Positions 18,220 through 27,139 of a stretch of DNA of 64,000 bases are shown one piece after another (the stretch's first letter is position 1; the number at the start of each line of letters is the position of its first letter). Origin of the DNA: Cellulomonas endophytica (lineage in GTDB: Bacteria; Actinomycetota; Actinomycetes; Actinomycetales; Cellulomonadaceae); NCBI RefSeq assembly GCF_004123805.1, contig NZ_RWJX01000007.1, forward strand, positions 1 through 64,000. The letters are read 5' to 3'. The position numbers and the translations under genes were made by a program. The notes under the pieces were generated by a model that made no database searches, was not told the origin of the DNA, and saw nothing but the letters and a program-made list of their open reading frames with translations.

Positions 18220-19518
18220 ATGCGGACGATCATCATCGGCGGCGGCATCGGGGGCCTGGCGCTCGCGGCCGGCCTGCGGCGCCACGGCCTCGACGTCACC
18301 GTGCACGAACGGGACACGGACCTCGCCGCCACCGGCGGGTACCACATCACGCTCGACACGGCGGCCCTGGCGGCGCTGCGCGCGCTCGTCGGTCCGGAGC
18401 ACCTCGAGCGGCTCCTGGCCTCGGCGTCCGCGGTCCGGCGCCGCCCGCCGGACGTCTGGTGGGACTGGCGCGCCCGCCCGCTCGGCCCGGTCGAGGTGAA
18501 GGGCCTCGACCGCGACAGCGTCGACGTCGACCGCATCACCCTGCGGCTGCTGCTCGCGGAGGCCGCCGGCGACGCGCTCCACGTGGGCCGGACCTGCGTC
18601 GGGGTGGAGCGGGAGCTCGCGCCGGGCCCGGCCACCGGGGTCGGCGCGACCGGTGGGGGCGGTCCCGTGCGCGCCCGGTTCGCCGACGGCACCGTCGAGC
18701 ACGGGGACCTGCTCGTCGGCGCCGACGGGACGGGCTCCCTCGTGGCGCGGCACCTCGCCGGCGGCCCCACGTCGCGCCCGGCGGGCGTCCTCGGGGTCTC
18801 GGGCCGCACGGCCGCCGCCGCCCTCGACCCCGACGAGCGCGAGCGCCTCGGCCCGCGCTCCAGCCTCGGCGTCGGCCCGGCCGGCACGGCGCTGTACGCC
18901 GGCTTCCTCGACCCCGAGGGGTTCGCCGTGCTCGACGCGGCACCGCAGCGCGCGGCCGTCACGGTCGGCCCCACGTACATCTGGGGCGTGATGGTGCCCG
19001 ACACCCCGGACTCGGCGGCGTGGCGCGGGCTGTCCGGTGCCGAGCTGCGGGACGCGACGCTGGGGGCGCTGCGCCGCGTCGGGTGGTCCGAGCGCGCGCT
19101 GCAGGTCGTCGCCCGCACGGGCACGGACGGGGTCGCGGCCTACCGCTTCCACGCCGGGCCGGACGACGTGCGCGAGATGGCGCCCTGGCCGGCCGGGCCG
19201 ATCACCGCGCTCGGCGACGCCGTCCACGCCACGCCGCCCACCGCGGGCAAGGGGGCGGGCACGGCCCTCGTCGACGCCGCCGCCCTGCTCGAGGGGCTGC
19301 TCGCCGTCCGGGCCGGCACCACCACGCCGCTCCTGGCGGTCAGCGCCTTCGAGCAGGCCATGCGCCACCGCGGCACGGCCGTGGTCGCGCTGTCCATGGT
19401 CACCGTCCGCCGCGTGCTCGCCAGCAGCACCCCGGCCGGCTCGGCGCTGACCCGCGCGTCCCTGCCCCTGCTCGCGGGCGCCACCGCGCTGCGCACCCGA
19501 CGGGAGCGCCGTGGCTGA
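18220..19518 (+). CDS. FAD-dependent monooxygenase
   Basis: 432 residues, p-hydroxybenzoate-hydroxylase-type flavoprotein. It has the N-terminal FAD Rossmann motif IIIGGGIGGLALAAGLRRHG, DGTGS in the middle (GADGTGSLVARHL) and the second FAD motif GDAVHATPPTAGKGAGTALVDA near residue 330. Such enzymes hydroxylate or epoxidise small aromatics or antibiotics; the substrate is not evident. The ATG at 18220 has an ACGGAGGGA Shine-Dalgarno. It follows the WYL regulator by 109 bases on the same strand. Confidence 0.85.
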   Translation: MRTIIIGGGIGGLALAAGLRRHGLDVTVHERDTDLAATGGYHITLDTAALAALRALVGPEHLERLLASASAVRRRPPDVWWDWRARPLGPVEVKGLDRDSVDVDRITLRLLLAEAAGDALHVGRTCVGVERELAPGPATGVGATGGGGPVRARFADGTVEHGDLLVGADGTGSLVARHLAGGPTSRPAGVLGVSGRTAAAALDPDERERLGPRSSLGVGPAGTALYAGFLDPEGFAVLDAAPQRAAVTVGPTYIWGVMVPDTPDSAAWRGLSGAELRDATLGALRRVGWSERALQVVARTGTDGVAAYRFHAGPDDVREMAPWPAGPITALGDAVHATPPTAGKGAGTALVDAAALLEGLLAVRAGTTTPLLAVSAFEQAMRHRGTAVVALSMVTVRRVLASSTPAGSALTRASLPLLAGATALRTRRERRG

Positions 19519-19739
19519 CCGGGCCCTCCCGGGGGCCGCCGTGCGGCAGGATGCCCCGCGAGCGGGACGGGGCAGGGACGGGGCGGTCCGAGCCCGGTCG
19601 CCGGGGCGGTCAGGACCGCGGTCCTCGTCGCGGTCGGCTCCTTCGCCGCAGGCGTGGTCCTCGCCGGGGTCCGGCTGACGCGGCCGACGCAGCGGACGTC
19701 CCCGGCACGGCGGGGCCCCGCGGGTGGCAGGCTGCGGCC
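19519..19739. other. Intergenic region with a hydrophobic start-less frame
   Basis: One plus-strand frame (about 19600-19742) reads a hydrophobic run, TAVLVAVGSFAAGVVLAGV, and stops in a TGA that overlaps the next gene's GTG. I find no start codon in phase before the hydrophobic part. It may be chance, or a remnant of a small membrane protein. The CAGGCT at 19728-19733 resembles a -10 for the next gene, six bases before its start. Confidence 0.3.
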
Positions 19740-20516
19740 GTGATCCCTCCCGCCCCGCCGCCTGCCCGGCTCGAGGCCGCCCGGTACCTCGCCGCGCTGC
19801 GGGCGGACGCGGCCCGGCTGCGCGCCCTGGCGCTCCGGGCGGACCCCGCCTCGCCCGTCCCCGCCTGCCCGGGGTGGACGGTCGACGACCTCCTCCGCCA
19901 CGTCGCCGACGTCCACCTGCGGCAGGCGGCGGCGATCGCGGAGGGGCAACGCGTGCCGCCCGGCGACCCGGCGGGGGCGGCGGCGCCCGAGGAGAGCACC
20001 GTCGCGCACCTCGACCGGGCCGCCGCCCGCATCCTCGCGGCCGTCGACCGGCCCGCGAGCACCCCCTGCTGGACGTGGCCGGAGCCCCGCGGGCGGCTGG
20101 CGTTCTGGCAGCGGCGGATGGCGCAGGAGACGCTGATCCACCGGGTCGACCTGGAGCAGGCGACGGGCGAGCCGTCCGACCTCGCCGACGACCTCGCGCT
20201 GGACGGCGTCGACGAGGTGCTGACGGTCTTCCTCCCGCTCTCCCTGCCGTCCGACGGCCCGGGGCTCGGCATCGGCCCGGACCTGCGGGCGTCGGTCCTC
20301 GTCGGGTCCGGTGCCGTGGCCTGGGGCGTGGAGGTCACGGGGGCGACGGCCCGGGTCGCGGCCGGCGCACCGGCGGGTGCCGCGCAGGTCCGGGGGGACC
20401 CGGCGGCGCTGCTGCTGTGGCTGTGGGGCAGGGGCGGTGAGGAGGGGCTGGACGTCCAGGGGGACCGGGGCCAGGTCGCCGCGCTGCGGCGGGCCCTCGT
20501 CGCGGCGACGCAGTAG
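19740..20516 (+). CDS. Maleylpyruvate isomerase / DinB-fold mycothiol-type protein
   Basis: 258 residues, actinobacterial TIGR03083-type family. The N-terminal DinB-like helical bundle has CPGWTVDDLLRHVADVH, with the metal-ligand histidines, and ETLIHRVDLEQATG, with the third His. A C-terminal MDMPI-like domain follows. Related proteins are zinc-dependent, mycothiol-using isomerases or transferases; the reaction here is unknown. The GTG at 19740 matches the conserved N-terminal region (RYLAALRADAARL) and may be leaderless, since CAGGCT lies six bases upstream. Confidence 0.82.
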   Translation: MIPPAPPPARLEAARYLAALRADAARLRALALRADPASPVPACPGWTVDDLLRHVADVHLRQAAAIAEGQRVPPGDPAGAAAPEESTVAHLDRAAARILAAVDRPASTPCWTWPEPRGRLAFWQRRMAQETLIHRVDLEQATGEPSDLADDLALDGVDEVLTVFLPLSLPSDGPGLGIGPDLRASVLVGSGAVAWGVEVTGATARVAAGAPAGAAQVRGDPAALLLWLWGRGGEEGLDVQGDRGQVAALRRALVAATQ

Positions 20517-20592
20517 GCGGGGCGGACCCACCCTTGCCCGTGCCGGTCGGGCCACGGCAGGCTGGGGCCCCCGGTCCGGTCGGAGGAACCCC

Positions 20593-21159
20593 ATGGGCAC
20601 GCTCGTGTACGCGGCCAACGCCTCGCTCGACGGCTACCTCGAGGACGAGGAGGGCCGGTTCGACTGGTCGGAGCCCGACGAGGCCGTGCACGCGTTCTGG
20701 AACGGGCACGAGGAGCGGGTCGGCACCTCGCTCTACGGCCGCCGGATGTACGAGACGATGCGCGTCTGGGAGACCCACGACTGGCTCGCCGACGAGCCGC
20801 AGGTGGTGCGCGACTACGCCGGCATCTGGCGCGACGCCGACAAGGTCGTCTACTCCACGACGCTCGAGAGGGTCACGACCGCCCGCACCCGCCTCGAGCG
20901 CCGCTTCGACCCCGACGCCGTCCGGGCGCTGAAGCAGGGGTCCAGCCGGGAGCTGAGCGTCGGCGGCGCGACGATCGCCGCCGAGGCGTTCCGGCACGGC
21001 CTCGTCGACGAGTGCGTGCTCGTCCTGTGCCCCGTCGTGGTGGGCGGCGGGAAGCCGGCGCTCCCCCGGGGCCTCCGGCTCGACCTGGAGCTGCTCGACG
21101 AGGGGCGCTTCGCCAACGGCTGGGTCCACCTGCGCTACCGCGTGGGGAACGCCCGCTGA
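20593..21159 (+). CDS. Dihydrofolate reductase-like (RibD C-terminal) protein
   Basis: 188 residues, DHFR-superfamily RibD_C type. Signatures are YAANASLDGYLEDEEGRFDW, LYGRRMYETMRVWE and the NADPH-loop SVGGATIAAEAF. It ends LVLCPVVVGGGKPALP. These small reductases are widespread in actinobacteria and usually uncharacterised; a true folate role is unlikely because a canonical DHFR is at 29.6 kb. The ATG at 20593 has a CGGAGGA box at 20581-20587. Confidence 0.85.
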   Translation: MGTLVYAANASLDGYLEDEEGRFDWSEPDEAVHAFWNGHEERVGTSLYGRRMYETMRVWETHDWLADEPQVVRDYAGIWRDADKVVYSTTLERVTTARTRLERRFDPDAVRALKQGSSRELSVGGATIAAEAFRHGLVDECVLVLCPVVVGGGKPALPRGLRLDLELLDEGRFANGWVHLRYRVGNAR

Positions 21160-21218
21160 CCCACCGTGCGGACCCTGGGCGGCTCGCGCAGGGGCGTCCG
21201 GGCGTCCGGGCGTCCGGC

Positions 21219-22604
21219 TCAGGGTGTCGCGGTCGCGTCCTCCTCGGCGGCCCCGACCACGACCCGGGGCCGTGGGACCGGCGTGCCGTACCCGAGGAGC
21301 CGGGCGCGCGCGGCGGCCGCGAGCAGCCGCGGGTGCAGCAGGACCAGCGGCGGCGCCATGAGGTGGAAGACGCCGGCCACCCGCTCCTGGGTGGCGGTGT
21401 CGCCGTGCGCCGCCAGCCGCCCCAGCTCGCGGGTCCAGCGGCCCAGCAGCGCCGGCACCCGGCCCTCGCGACCGGGCACCGTGGCGTAGCGGCGGTCCTC
21501 GCCGGTCGCCATCGCCCACGGCAGGGCGGTGAGGCGGCCGAACCTGCGCTGCAGCCGGCGCGTGCTGCGCCCGGGACGCCACCCGCGGCGCACCTCGTCG
21601 CGCAGCGCGACCGCCTCGAGCGCGGCGACCGCCACGCCCTGCCCGTAGATGGGGTTGAACGCGCACAGGGCGTCCCCGAGCATGAGGACGCCGTCGGGCA
21701 GCGCCGTGCGGCGGCCCGGCCGGTGGCGTCGGTTGGCGGTCCGGCGGTGGACGACCACCTCCGTCACGGGCTCCCCGGCGGCGGCCAGCTCGGCCAGCAC
21801 CGGGTCGGGCAGCGCCGCGAGCCCGGCCCGGAACGCCTCCGGGTCGCGCCCGGGCCGCCGGTCCCCGATCCCGACGGCGCCGACGAGCCACCGGCCGTCC
21901 TCGACCGGCAGCGCGATCCCGCCCACCGGCCGCCCGGGGGAGGCGAGGACGATCACGCCGGCGGTGAGGACGCGGTCCCGGCTCAGGGCGTAGGCCCGGC
22001 TGGCGTACCCGACGCCGGCGTCGACCTCCTCCGTCGGCGGGACGGGCAGGCCGAGCGCGCGGAGCCACACCGGCAGGCGGGAGGCCCGCCCGGACGCGTC
22101 GACGACGAGGTCGGCCGGCACCGTGCCGCCGTCCGCCAGGTGCACCTCCCACAGGGCGTCGGGCCCCCCGCGGACGAGCCCGTCGACCCGGACGCCGTCG
22201 CGGACCACGACCCCGGGCAGGGCGCGGACCCGGGTGCGCAGCACGTGCTCGAGCAGGGGCCGGGTCGCCGAGAGGACCTCGTACTGCCGGCTCGGCGGCG
22301 CCCACCCCTGCTCCCCGAGCCACGCGAGCCTCCCCGTGTCGACGGGCAGCGCCCCGGCCGCCCGCAGGTCCGCCTGCAGGCCCGGCAGCAGGTTCTCGGC
22401 GGCCAGGAGCCCGCGGTGGAGCAGGACGTGGGGGTGCCGGTCCTGCGGCGTGCCCGGCCGGGACCGCGGCGCCGTCTGGAGCGTGTCCTTCTCGAGCAGC
22501 GTCACCTGCCGGCCCGGCTCCGCGAGCGCGGCGGCGACGAGCAGCCCGGAGACGCTGGCGCCCACGACGACGACCCGGGCCGGTGCCGCTCCGCGTCGGG
22601 TCAC
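21219..22604 (-). CDS. FAD-dependent oxidoreductase
   Basis: 461 residues. The N-terminal dinucleotide fold is RVVVVGASVSGLLVAAALAE. DLVVDASGRASRLPVWL is in the middle, and the second FAD motif, GDALCAFNPIYGQGVAVAALEAV, is near residue 315. This pattern matches the geranylgeranyl-reductase/epoxidase-like group often called 'FAD-binding monooxygenase' in actinobacteria. Its substrate is unknown. The start is the GTG at 22604. It is transcribed toward the DHFR-like gene and shares no obvious operon. Confidence 0.82.
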   Translation of the reverse strand: MTRRGAAPARVVVVGASVSGLLVAAALAEPGRQVTLLEKDTLQTAPRSRPGTPQDRHPHVLLHRGLLAAENLLPGLQADLRAAGALPVDTGRLAWLGEQGWAPPSRQYEVLSATRPLLEHVLRTRVRALPGVVVRDGVRVDGLVRGGPDALWEVHLADGGTVPADLVVDASGRASRLPVWLRALGLPVPPTEEVDAGVGYASRAYALSRDRVLTAGVIVLASPGRPVGGIALPVEDGRWLVGAVGIGDRRPGRDPEAFRAGLAALPDPVLAELAAAGEPVTEVVVHRRTANRRHRPGRRTALPDGVLMLGDALCAFNPIYGQGVAVAALEAVALRDEVRRGWRPGRSTRRLQRRFGRLTALPWAMATGEDRRYATVPGREGRVPALLGRWTRELGRLAAHGDTATQERVAGVFHLMAPPLVLLHPRLLAAAARARLLGYGTPVPRPRVVVGAAEEDATATP

Positions 22605-22719
22605 CGGTGCATCGTCGCGCCCGGCGGGCGGCGCCGGAAGGGCCGGGTCCGGAGGCGCTCGCGGGTGGTTCTCAGCGGGCTGCGGTGCGGGGCGTGCGCG
22701 GGCGCGCCGCGCACGGTCG

Positions 22720-23760
22720 TCAGCCGAGCCAGCGCCACCAGCGCGAGGGCTCGGGACCGGCGTCGGCGGCCTCGTCCTCGTCGCCCTCCTCGCCGAGCGC
22801 CCGCGCGGCCCCGGCGAGGTCCTCCGCGGTGAGCGTCATGACGTCGAGACGCTCGAGCGCCTCGAGGCCGTCGGCGCCCCCGCCCGCGTCCCGGGTGAGG
22901 CGCAGCGCCTGGCGGTTGAGCGCCTGCTCGAACAGGGTACGGACGAAGCGCGCGTTCCCGGACTCCTCCCCGTGGCGCAGCCCGGCGAGGACGCCCCGGA
23001 GGGTCTCCTCGGCGTCGGGCTCGAGCACGTACTCGTGCTGGGTCAGGACGCGCGCGAAGATCTCCCGCAGCTCCTGCGTCGAGTAGTCCGGGAAGCTGAT
23101 CTCGCGCGCGAACCGGGAGCGCAGCCCCGGGTTGGACAGCAGGAAGGCGTCCATGAGCCGGGGGTAGCCGGCGACGATGACCACGAGCCGGTGGCGGTGG
23201 TCCTCCATGCGCTTGAGCAGCACCTCGATGGCCTCGGACCCGAAGTCGACGCGGCCGTCGCCCTCGGGGGTCAGGGAGTACGCCTCGTCGATGAAGAGCA
23301 CGCCGTCCAGCGCCCGGCGGATCACCGCGTCGGTCTTGATCGCGGTGGCGCCCACGTACTGCCCGACGAGGGCGGCCCGGTCCACCTCGACGAGGTGGCC
23401 CTTCTGCAGCAGGCCGACCGCCCGGTACATCTCCGCCAGCAGCCGCGCGACCGTGGTCTTGCCCGTGCCGGGGTTGCCCAGGAAGACGAGGTGCTGGGAG
23501 GTCGCGACCTCGGGGAGCCCGTGGGCCTTGCGGCGCGCCTGGACCTGCAGGAGGGCGACGAGCGCCCGCACCTGCTCCTTCACGGACTCGAGCCCGACGA
23601 GCGCGTCGAGCTCCGCCTGCACCGCGGCGAGCGGCCGGGCCGGTCCGGGACGGGCGCCGAAGAGGTCGTCCACGCCCGGCAGGCCGGACCGCGGCAGGCG
23701 GTCCCCGAGGCGGCCGACCGTCTCGCGCAGCTCGTCCAGCGGTGTGCGGCGGGAGGCCAT
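22720..23760 (-). CDS. CbbX/SpoVK-like AAA ATPase
   Basis: 346 residues. The AAA+ module has Walker [10 protein letters not shown] (near residue 95), Walker [11 protein letters not shown] (near 150), a [12 protein letters not shown] pore-loop region and an arginine-finger segment NPGLRSRF. It resembles the AAA domain of CbbX (rubisco activase), SpoVK and mycobacterial EccA, but has neither a TPR N-terminus nor type VII secretion neighbours. The ATG at 23760 is leaderless-like (TACGCT at 23767-23772). The acidic C-terminus ends in Trp-rich WWRWLG. Client protein unknown. Confidence 0.85.
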   Translation of the reverse strand: MASRRTPLDELRETVGRLGDRLPRSGLPGVDDLFGARPGPARPLAAVQAELDALVGLESVKEQVRALVALLQVQARRKAHGLPEVATSQHLVFLGNPGTGKTTVARLLAEMYRAVGLLQKGHLVEVDRAALVGQYVGATAIKTDAVIRRALDGVLFIDEAYSLTPEGDGRVDFGSEAIEVLLKRMEDHRHRLVVIVAGYPRLMDAFLLSNPGLRSRFAREISFPDYSTQELREIFARVLTQHEYVLEPDAEETLRGVLAGLRHGEESGNARFVRTLFEQALNRQALRLTRDAGGGADGLEALERLDVMTLTAEDLAGAARALGEEGDEDEAADAGPEPSRWWRWLG

Positions 23761-23766
23761 GCGACG

Positions 23767-23772
23767 AGCGTA
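23767..23772 (-). promoter_or_regulatory. -10 element for the AAA ATPase gene
   Basis: Reads TACGCT on the minus strand, six bases before the ATG at 23760, with no Shine-Dalgarno: leaderless arrangement. Confidence 0.5.
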
Positions 23773-23821
23773 CGGCGGGCGGCGGGACGCGCCCCTCCGG
23801 ACCTCCACGCCCCCGCGGCGC

Positions 23822-24304
23822 CTAGCCCGCGGCGACCACGACCGGCAGCTCCGCCGTGCCGGCCCGCAGGGTCGCGGGCCCAGGGGTCACCTCGCCCGGG
23901 AGCCGGACCTGCCACGACACGGTGAAGTCCGCGTCGGCGTCGGCGGTGCCGAGCTCCCACGAGCGGTCCCCCTGCTCGAGGACGAGGGGGATGTCGGTCT
24001 CCGGCTGCGGCTCGCCGACGTCAGGTCTCGAGGGCGGCTCCGGACCGCTGCACCCCGGGCCGGTGACGGTGCTGGAGGTGTCCGCGCACCGGTCCATGAA
24101 GGGCTCGCCGACGACGACGACAGGGCCGTCGCGGGCGAGCTCGACCGGGGCGACGTCGGTGACCTCGCCCGAGGGGGGAGCGGCGCCGTCGACCGCGAGC
24201 ACCGGCGCCGGGCAGCCCGCGCGCGCCGGGGCGGGGACGAACGTCCCGAGCCCGGCCGCGACCACGCCCGCGACGAGGCAGGCGCGGACCGTTCGGCTCC
24301 CCAT
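23822..24304 (-). CDS. Secreted hypothetical protein
   Basis: 160 residues. A clear Sec signal peptide ([21 protein letters not shown]..., predicted cut after ARA near residue 29) precedes a small, Pro-rich, acidic exported domain with four cysteines (two disulfides possible). It ends in a beta-rich part ([14 protein letters not shown]). I do not recognise the family. It is divergent from the lipoprotein gene at 24450 and lies directly upstream of the AAA ATPase gene on the same strand, 61 bases away. Confidence 0.65.
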   Translation of the reverse strand: MGSRTVRACLVAGVVAAGLGTFVPAPARAGCPAPVLAVDGAAPPSGEVTDVAPVELARDGPVVVVGEPFMDRCADTSSTVTGPGCSGPEPPSRPDVGEPQPETDIPLVLEQGDRSWELGTADADADFTVSWQVRLPGEVTPGPATLRAGTAELPVVVAAG

Positions 24305-24417
24305 ACCCGCATGCTGTCGCGACGGGTCGCGGCCGTGCAACGACCCGTCGCCGGCCAGAGGTCCTCGGGGGCCCGGAGGCGATGGACACCGCGCGGCTCG
24401 ATCAGGATGATCGGACC

Positions 24418-24433
24418 CGGGACGCGCGTCCCG
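24418..24433. promoter_or_regulatory. 16-bp palindrome upstream of the lipoprotein gene
   Basis: CGGGACGCGCGTCCCG is a perfect palindrome 17 bases before the GTG at 24450, in the 145-base gap between two divergent exported-protein genes. It could be an operator or merely a GC hairpin. Confidence 0.35.
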
Positions 24434-24449
24434 ACCGGACGGGGGAACC

Positions 24450-25040
24450 GTGGTGCGTCGAGCAGCGGGAGCCGGGGCCGTGGCCGTCCTGCTCGCGGCG
24501 GGCTGCACCGTCGCACCCGTGACGCAGGGGCTGCCGGAACCCGACCGGGCCGTCCCCACGCTGGCGAAGCTCGAGGGGCACGCACCGGAGCTGAGGCTGC
24601 CCGCGGACGCCTTCGCGGCCCTCGAGATCGCATACGACGAGAGCACCGCCCTGCAGCTCTGGGTCCTGTCCCGGGCGGACGACCTGCCCGCGGCCGACGG
24701 CGACCCGGACGAGCCCGGGCGGTACGGCTCCCTGGCCGACGTGGACTTCGACAGCCACGTCGTGGCGCTGTGGTCCTCGGGGCAGTCCGGCACGTGCCCC
24801 TCCTGGCTGGCCTCCGTGGAGGGCGACCCGGACGGGGTGACGCTCCGCGAGGCGGACCTGGTCTCGGGTGGCTGCACCGAGGACTACGTCCCCTACCGGT
24901 CCGTCGTCGCGGTCCCGCGGGACCGCCTGCCGGAGGTCGGCTCCGCCGACGCCACGGGCGACGCCCGCCTCCTCGCGTACCCGGCCCAGCACGACGACCT
25001 GCGGGTCGTCCTGCGCCCGTGGACGCCGCCCGCGGCCTGA
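24450..25040 (+). CDS. Putative lipoprotein
   Basis: 196 residues. A basic N-terminus, a hydrophobic core and the lipobox LLAAGC (Cys19) predict a lipid-anchored exported protein. The mature domain has two further cysteines (in GTCPSWL and GGCTEDY), probably a disulfide, and no recognised motif. The start is a GTG-GTG pair at 24450. It is divergent from another secreted protein of unknown function. Confidence 0.7.
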   Translation: MVRRAAGAGAVAVLLAAGCTVAPVTQGLPEPDRAVPTLAKLEGHAPELRLPADAFAALEIAYDESTALQLWVLSRADDLPAADGDPDEPGRYGSLADVDFDSHVVALWSSGQSGTCPSWLASVEGDPDGVTLREADLVSGGCTEDYVPYRSVVAVPRDRLPEVGSADATGDARLLAYPAQHDDLRVVLRPWTPPAA

Positions 25041-25110
25041 CGGTCCTCAGCAGGGCGTCCCGCCGTCGACGGATGACGTCCCGTTCCCGCCCCACGGGGC
25101 GCGTCGACCT

Positions 25111-25133
25111 CGGCGGCCCCGTCAGGGCCGCCG
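25111..25133. terminator. Hairpin between convergent lipoprotein and nucleotidyltransferase genes
   Basis: A 9-bp perfect stem (25111-25119 with 25125-25133) with a five-base loop overlaps the stop codon of the minus-strand gene. Confidence 0.55.
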
Positions 25134-25904
25134 GACCCAGCCGAGCCGGAGCGCGACCGCGTCGGCGACCGCCGTCGGGAAGGCGGGCCAGTCAGGCTCG
25201 AGCCGGGCGCGCGCGAGACGGAACAGCGCCAGCGCCGCCTCCTCGACGGGCCAGGCCAAAGCGTCGTCGATCTCCGCGGCGACGTCCGGGACCGCCGCCT
25301 CGAGCCGCCGCGACGGGTCGAGGGGCTCGGGGTGGGCGCCGGCGGGGGCCAGACGGGCGCGGACCGCCCGCAGCAGGTGGCCCAGCGCCCACGCGCGGAC
25401 CATGAGTCCCGCAGCGACGCGCTCGCCGCGGCGGGCGCGGCCGACCCCGATGAGGAGCTTCACCAGCGCGAGCGTCGTCTCGTTCGCGGCGTCGACCGCC
25501 GGCGCGGGCTGCGCGGCGCCCGCCGCCACGAGCCGGGCCGCGGTGCCGTCCACGTCGAGCACGACGCGGTGGTCGTCGCCGACCGGGGCGCCGGCGAGCT
25601 CGGTCTCCGTGGCGGCGGCGAACTCCAGGACGTGGCCGTCGTCGTAGAGGGCGGTGAAGCCCACGGCACCCTCGCGGGCGACGCCGACGAGGTGCTCGGG
25701 GTCGGGCAGCCAGCGGTGCACGTCGCGCAGGCGCTCGACCGCGTCGGGCGCGGCGAGCACGAAGAAGTCGTGGTCGGACCACTCGTCCCGTCGGCTCGGC
25801 TCGGCCGCCGACCCGAGCAGCAGGAGGGCCACGACGCCGGGCTGGGCGCGGACCGCCGCCCTCAGCGCGGCCGTGCGCTCCTCGAAGGGTCGTCGCTGGT
25901 CCAT
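25122..25904 (-). CDS. Nucleotidyltransferase-fold protein (AadK-like)
   Basis: 260 residues. The polymerase-beta-type motif LLLGSAAEPSRRDEWSDHDFFVLA supplies the GS and D-x-D metal site. A helical C-terminal half (NETTLALVKLLIGVGRARRGE) resembles kanamycin-type adenylyltransferase C-domains. Such proteins include aminoglycoside adenylyltransferases and many uncharacterised homologues; a resistance role is not demonstrated by sequence. The ATG at 25904 has a GAGAGG box. Confidence 0.75.
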   Translation of the reverse strand: MDQRRPFEERTAALRAAVRAQPGVVALLLLGSAAEPSRRDEWSDHDFFVLAAPDAVERLRDVHRWLPDPEHLVGVAREGAVGFTALYDDGHVLEFAAATETELAGAPVGDDHRVVLDVDGTAARLVAAGAAQPAPAVDAANETTLALVKLLIGVGRARRGERVAAGLMVRAWALGHLLRAVRARLAPAGAHPEPLDPSRRLEAAVPDVAAEIDDALAWPVEEAALALFRLARARLEPDWPAFPTAVADAVALRLGWVRRP

Positions 25905-26022
25905 CCGGGCCTCTCGTCCGCAGGGGTGGGTGTCAGGAGCGGTGCAGCAGCACCGGGGAAGGCGGGTCTGCGAGAGGGTCGAGCAGCACGGTCGTCCCTC
26001 GTCCCTCGTCCCGCGTCCGGCG

Positions 26023-26424
26023 TCAGGCCTCCGGAGCGGGGTGCTCCTGGAGCCACGCCTTGCGGACGCGGACCTGGGCCCGGTCGAGCCAGGCGTCCGT
26101 CACGAGCTCGGCCAGCAGGTCGACCGGCAGCGCGTCGAGGCGCAGGAGGACCACGGGGTAGCCGACGAAGTGCGGGGTGGTGAAGGCGACCTCGGGCCGC
26201 TCCTGGATCAGCGCCGCCTTCTCCTCCTCGTCGGCGACGCGCACGGCGAGGACGGGGCCGTCGGGTGCGGCGTCGCCGAGGTGCTCGAGGTCGGCGCGCC
26301 GCAGCGGGCGCTCCCACGTGACGAGCCGGCCGTGCGTGCTCCACCGCCGCGCGCCCTGCACCGTCTCGGCGACGACCTCGGGCATCGCCTCCGCCGCGCG
26401 CGCCACGTCCTCCCACGTCGCCAT
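26023..26424 (-). CDS. MmcQ/YjbR family protein
   Basis: 133 residues, CyaY-like fold of the YjbR/MmcQ group, often called 'DNA-binding' from its structure. Signatures are ATWEDVARAAEAMPEVVAE at the start, VRVADEEEKAALI, and FVGYPVVLLRLDALPVDLLAELVTDAW toward the C-terminus. Function unknown. A TAGCCT -10 element (26431-26436) sits six bases before the ATG, so it is probably leaderless. Confidence 0.85.
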   Translation of the reverse strand: MATWEDVARAAEAMPEVVAETVQGARRWSTHGRLVTWERPLRRADLEHLGDAAPDGPVLAVRVADEEEKAALIQERPEVAFTTPHFVGYPVVLLRLDALPVDLLAELVTDAWLDRAQVRVRKAWLQEHPAPEA

Positions 26425-26430
26425 GCGCCG

Positions 26431-26436
26431 AGGCTA
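26431..26436 (-). promoter_or_regulatory. -10 element for the YjbR gene
   Basis: Reads TAGCCT on the minus strand, six bases from the ATG at 26424, with no Shine-Dalgarno. Confidence 0.5.
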
Positions 26437-26464
26437 GGGGCGCGGGGACCGGGGGAGAAGGCCC

Positions 26465-27139
26465 TCAGATGGTGGCGGCCCACCGCTCCTCGCGGACGGT
26501 CCGCGGCGCCCCGTCCGGCCCGGTGCCGGTGGCGAGGGTGCGCCGGACGCCCTGGGGCCCGAGGCCGGCACCGCGCAGGAAGGCGCGGCGCCCCTCGTCG
26601 CCGTCGAGGACCCACGTGTGGACCTGGTCCGCGCCGTCCGTGCGCAGGGTGTCGACGGCGGCCGCCAGCAGCCGGGAGCCGTGGCCCGCGCGCCGGTGCC
26701 CGGGGTCGACCTCGAGCGCCAGGAGGACGCCGCCGGGCGCGCCGCGGCCCGGGGGTCCCTCGGGGCCGGGCTCGTCGGGGACGAGGCCGAGCGAGACGAG
26801 GCCGACCACGCGGGGCCCGTCGCAGGCGACGAGGACCCGGTAGCCGCCGGCGGGCGGCGCGGTGACGGCCGCTGCCCACTGCTCCGTCATCGCCGTCTCG
26901 TCGAGGCGGTCGAGCACGTCGGGGCCGAGCACCTCGGTGTGCGTGCCGCGCCACGCGGCCACCTGGACGCGGGCGAGCGCCCGCTCGTCGCCGGGGACCG
27001 CGGGTCGCACGGAGACGTCGGCCGTGGGGCCGGACAGGAGCCCGGACGGCAGCGCGTCGTGGCCGTGCCCCGCGTGGGGGTCGGGTGCGGGGGCGGCCCC
27101 GTCGCCGGAGCCGGTCCGGCCGCCGGTCGGGTCGCTCAC
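26465..27139 (-). CDS. GNAT family N-acetyltransferase
   Basis: 224 residues. The Gcn5-type fold includes VSVRPAVPGDERALARVQVAAW, LLALEVDPGHRRAGHGSRLLAAAV (motif A, acetyl-CoA pyrophosphate binding) and a C-terminal HTWVLDGDEGRRAFLRGAGL strand-helix pair. The first ~35 residues are Gly/His-rich and disordered. The GTG start overlaps the stop of the aldehyde dehydrogenase gene by four bases, so the two are co-translated. Acceptor unknown. Confidence 0.82.
   Translation of the reverse strand: MSDPTGGRTGSGDGAAPAPDPHAGHGHDALPSGLLSGPTADVSVRPAVPGDERALARVQVAAWRGTHTEVLGPDVLDRLDETAMTEQWAAAVTAPPAGGYRVLVACDGPRVVGLVSLGLVPDEPGPEGPPGRGAPGGVLLALEVDPGHRRAGHGSRLLAAAVDTLRTDGADQVHTWVLDGDEGRRAFLRGAGLGPQGVRRTLATGTGPDGAPRTVREERWAATI

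Noticed and set aside
19600-19742. Possible small membrane protein with a hydrophobic helix ending in the MDMPI start
   Set aside because: No ATG, GTG or TTG start in phase before the hydrophobic run; not supported as a gene, only noted as intergenic content.
21193-21216. GGCGTCCG triplet microrepeat between convergent genes
   Set aside because: Too short and low in information content to mean more than replication slippage.
25122-25904. Aminoglycoside resistance gene
   Set aside because: Only the general nucleotidyltransferase signature is visible; resistance cannot be claimed from this family membership.
25985-26015. CGTCC(CT) microrepeats upstream of the nucleotidyltransferase
   Set aside because: Low-complexity GC run with no symmetry or placement that suggests a site.
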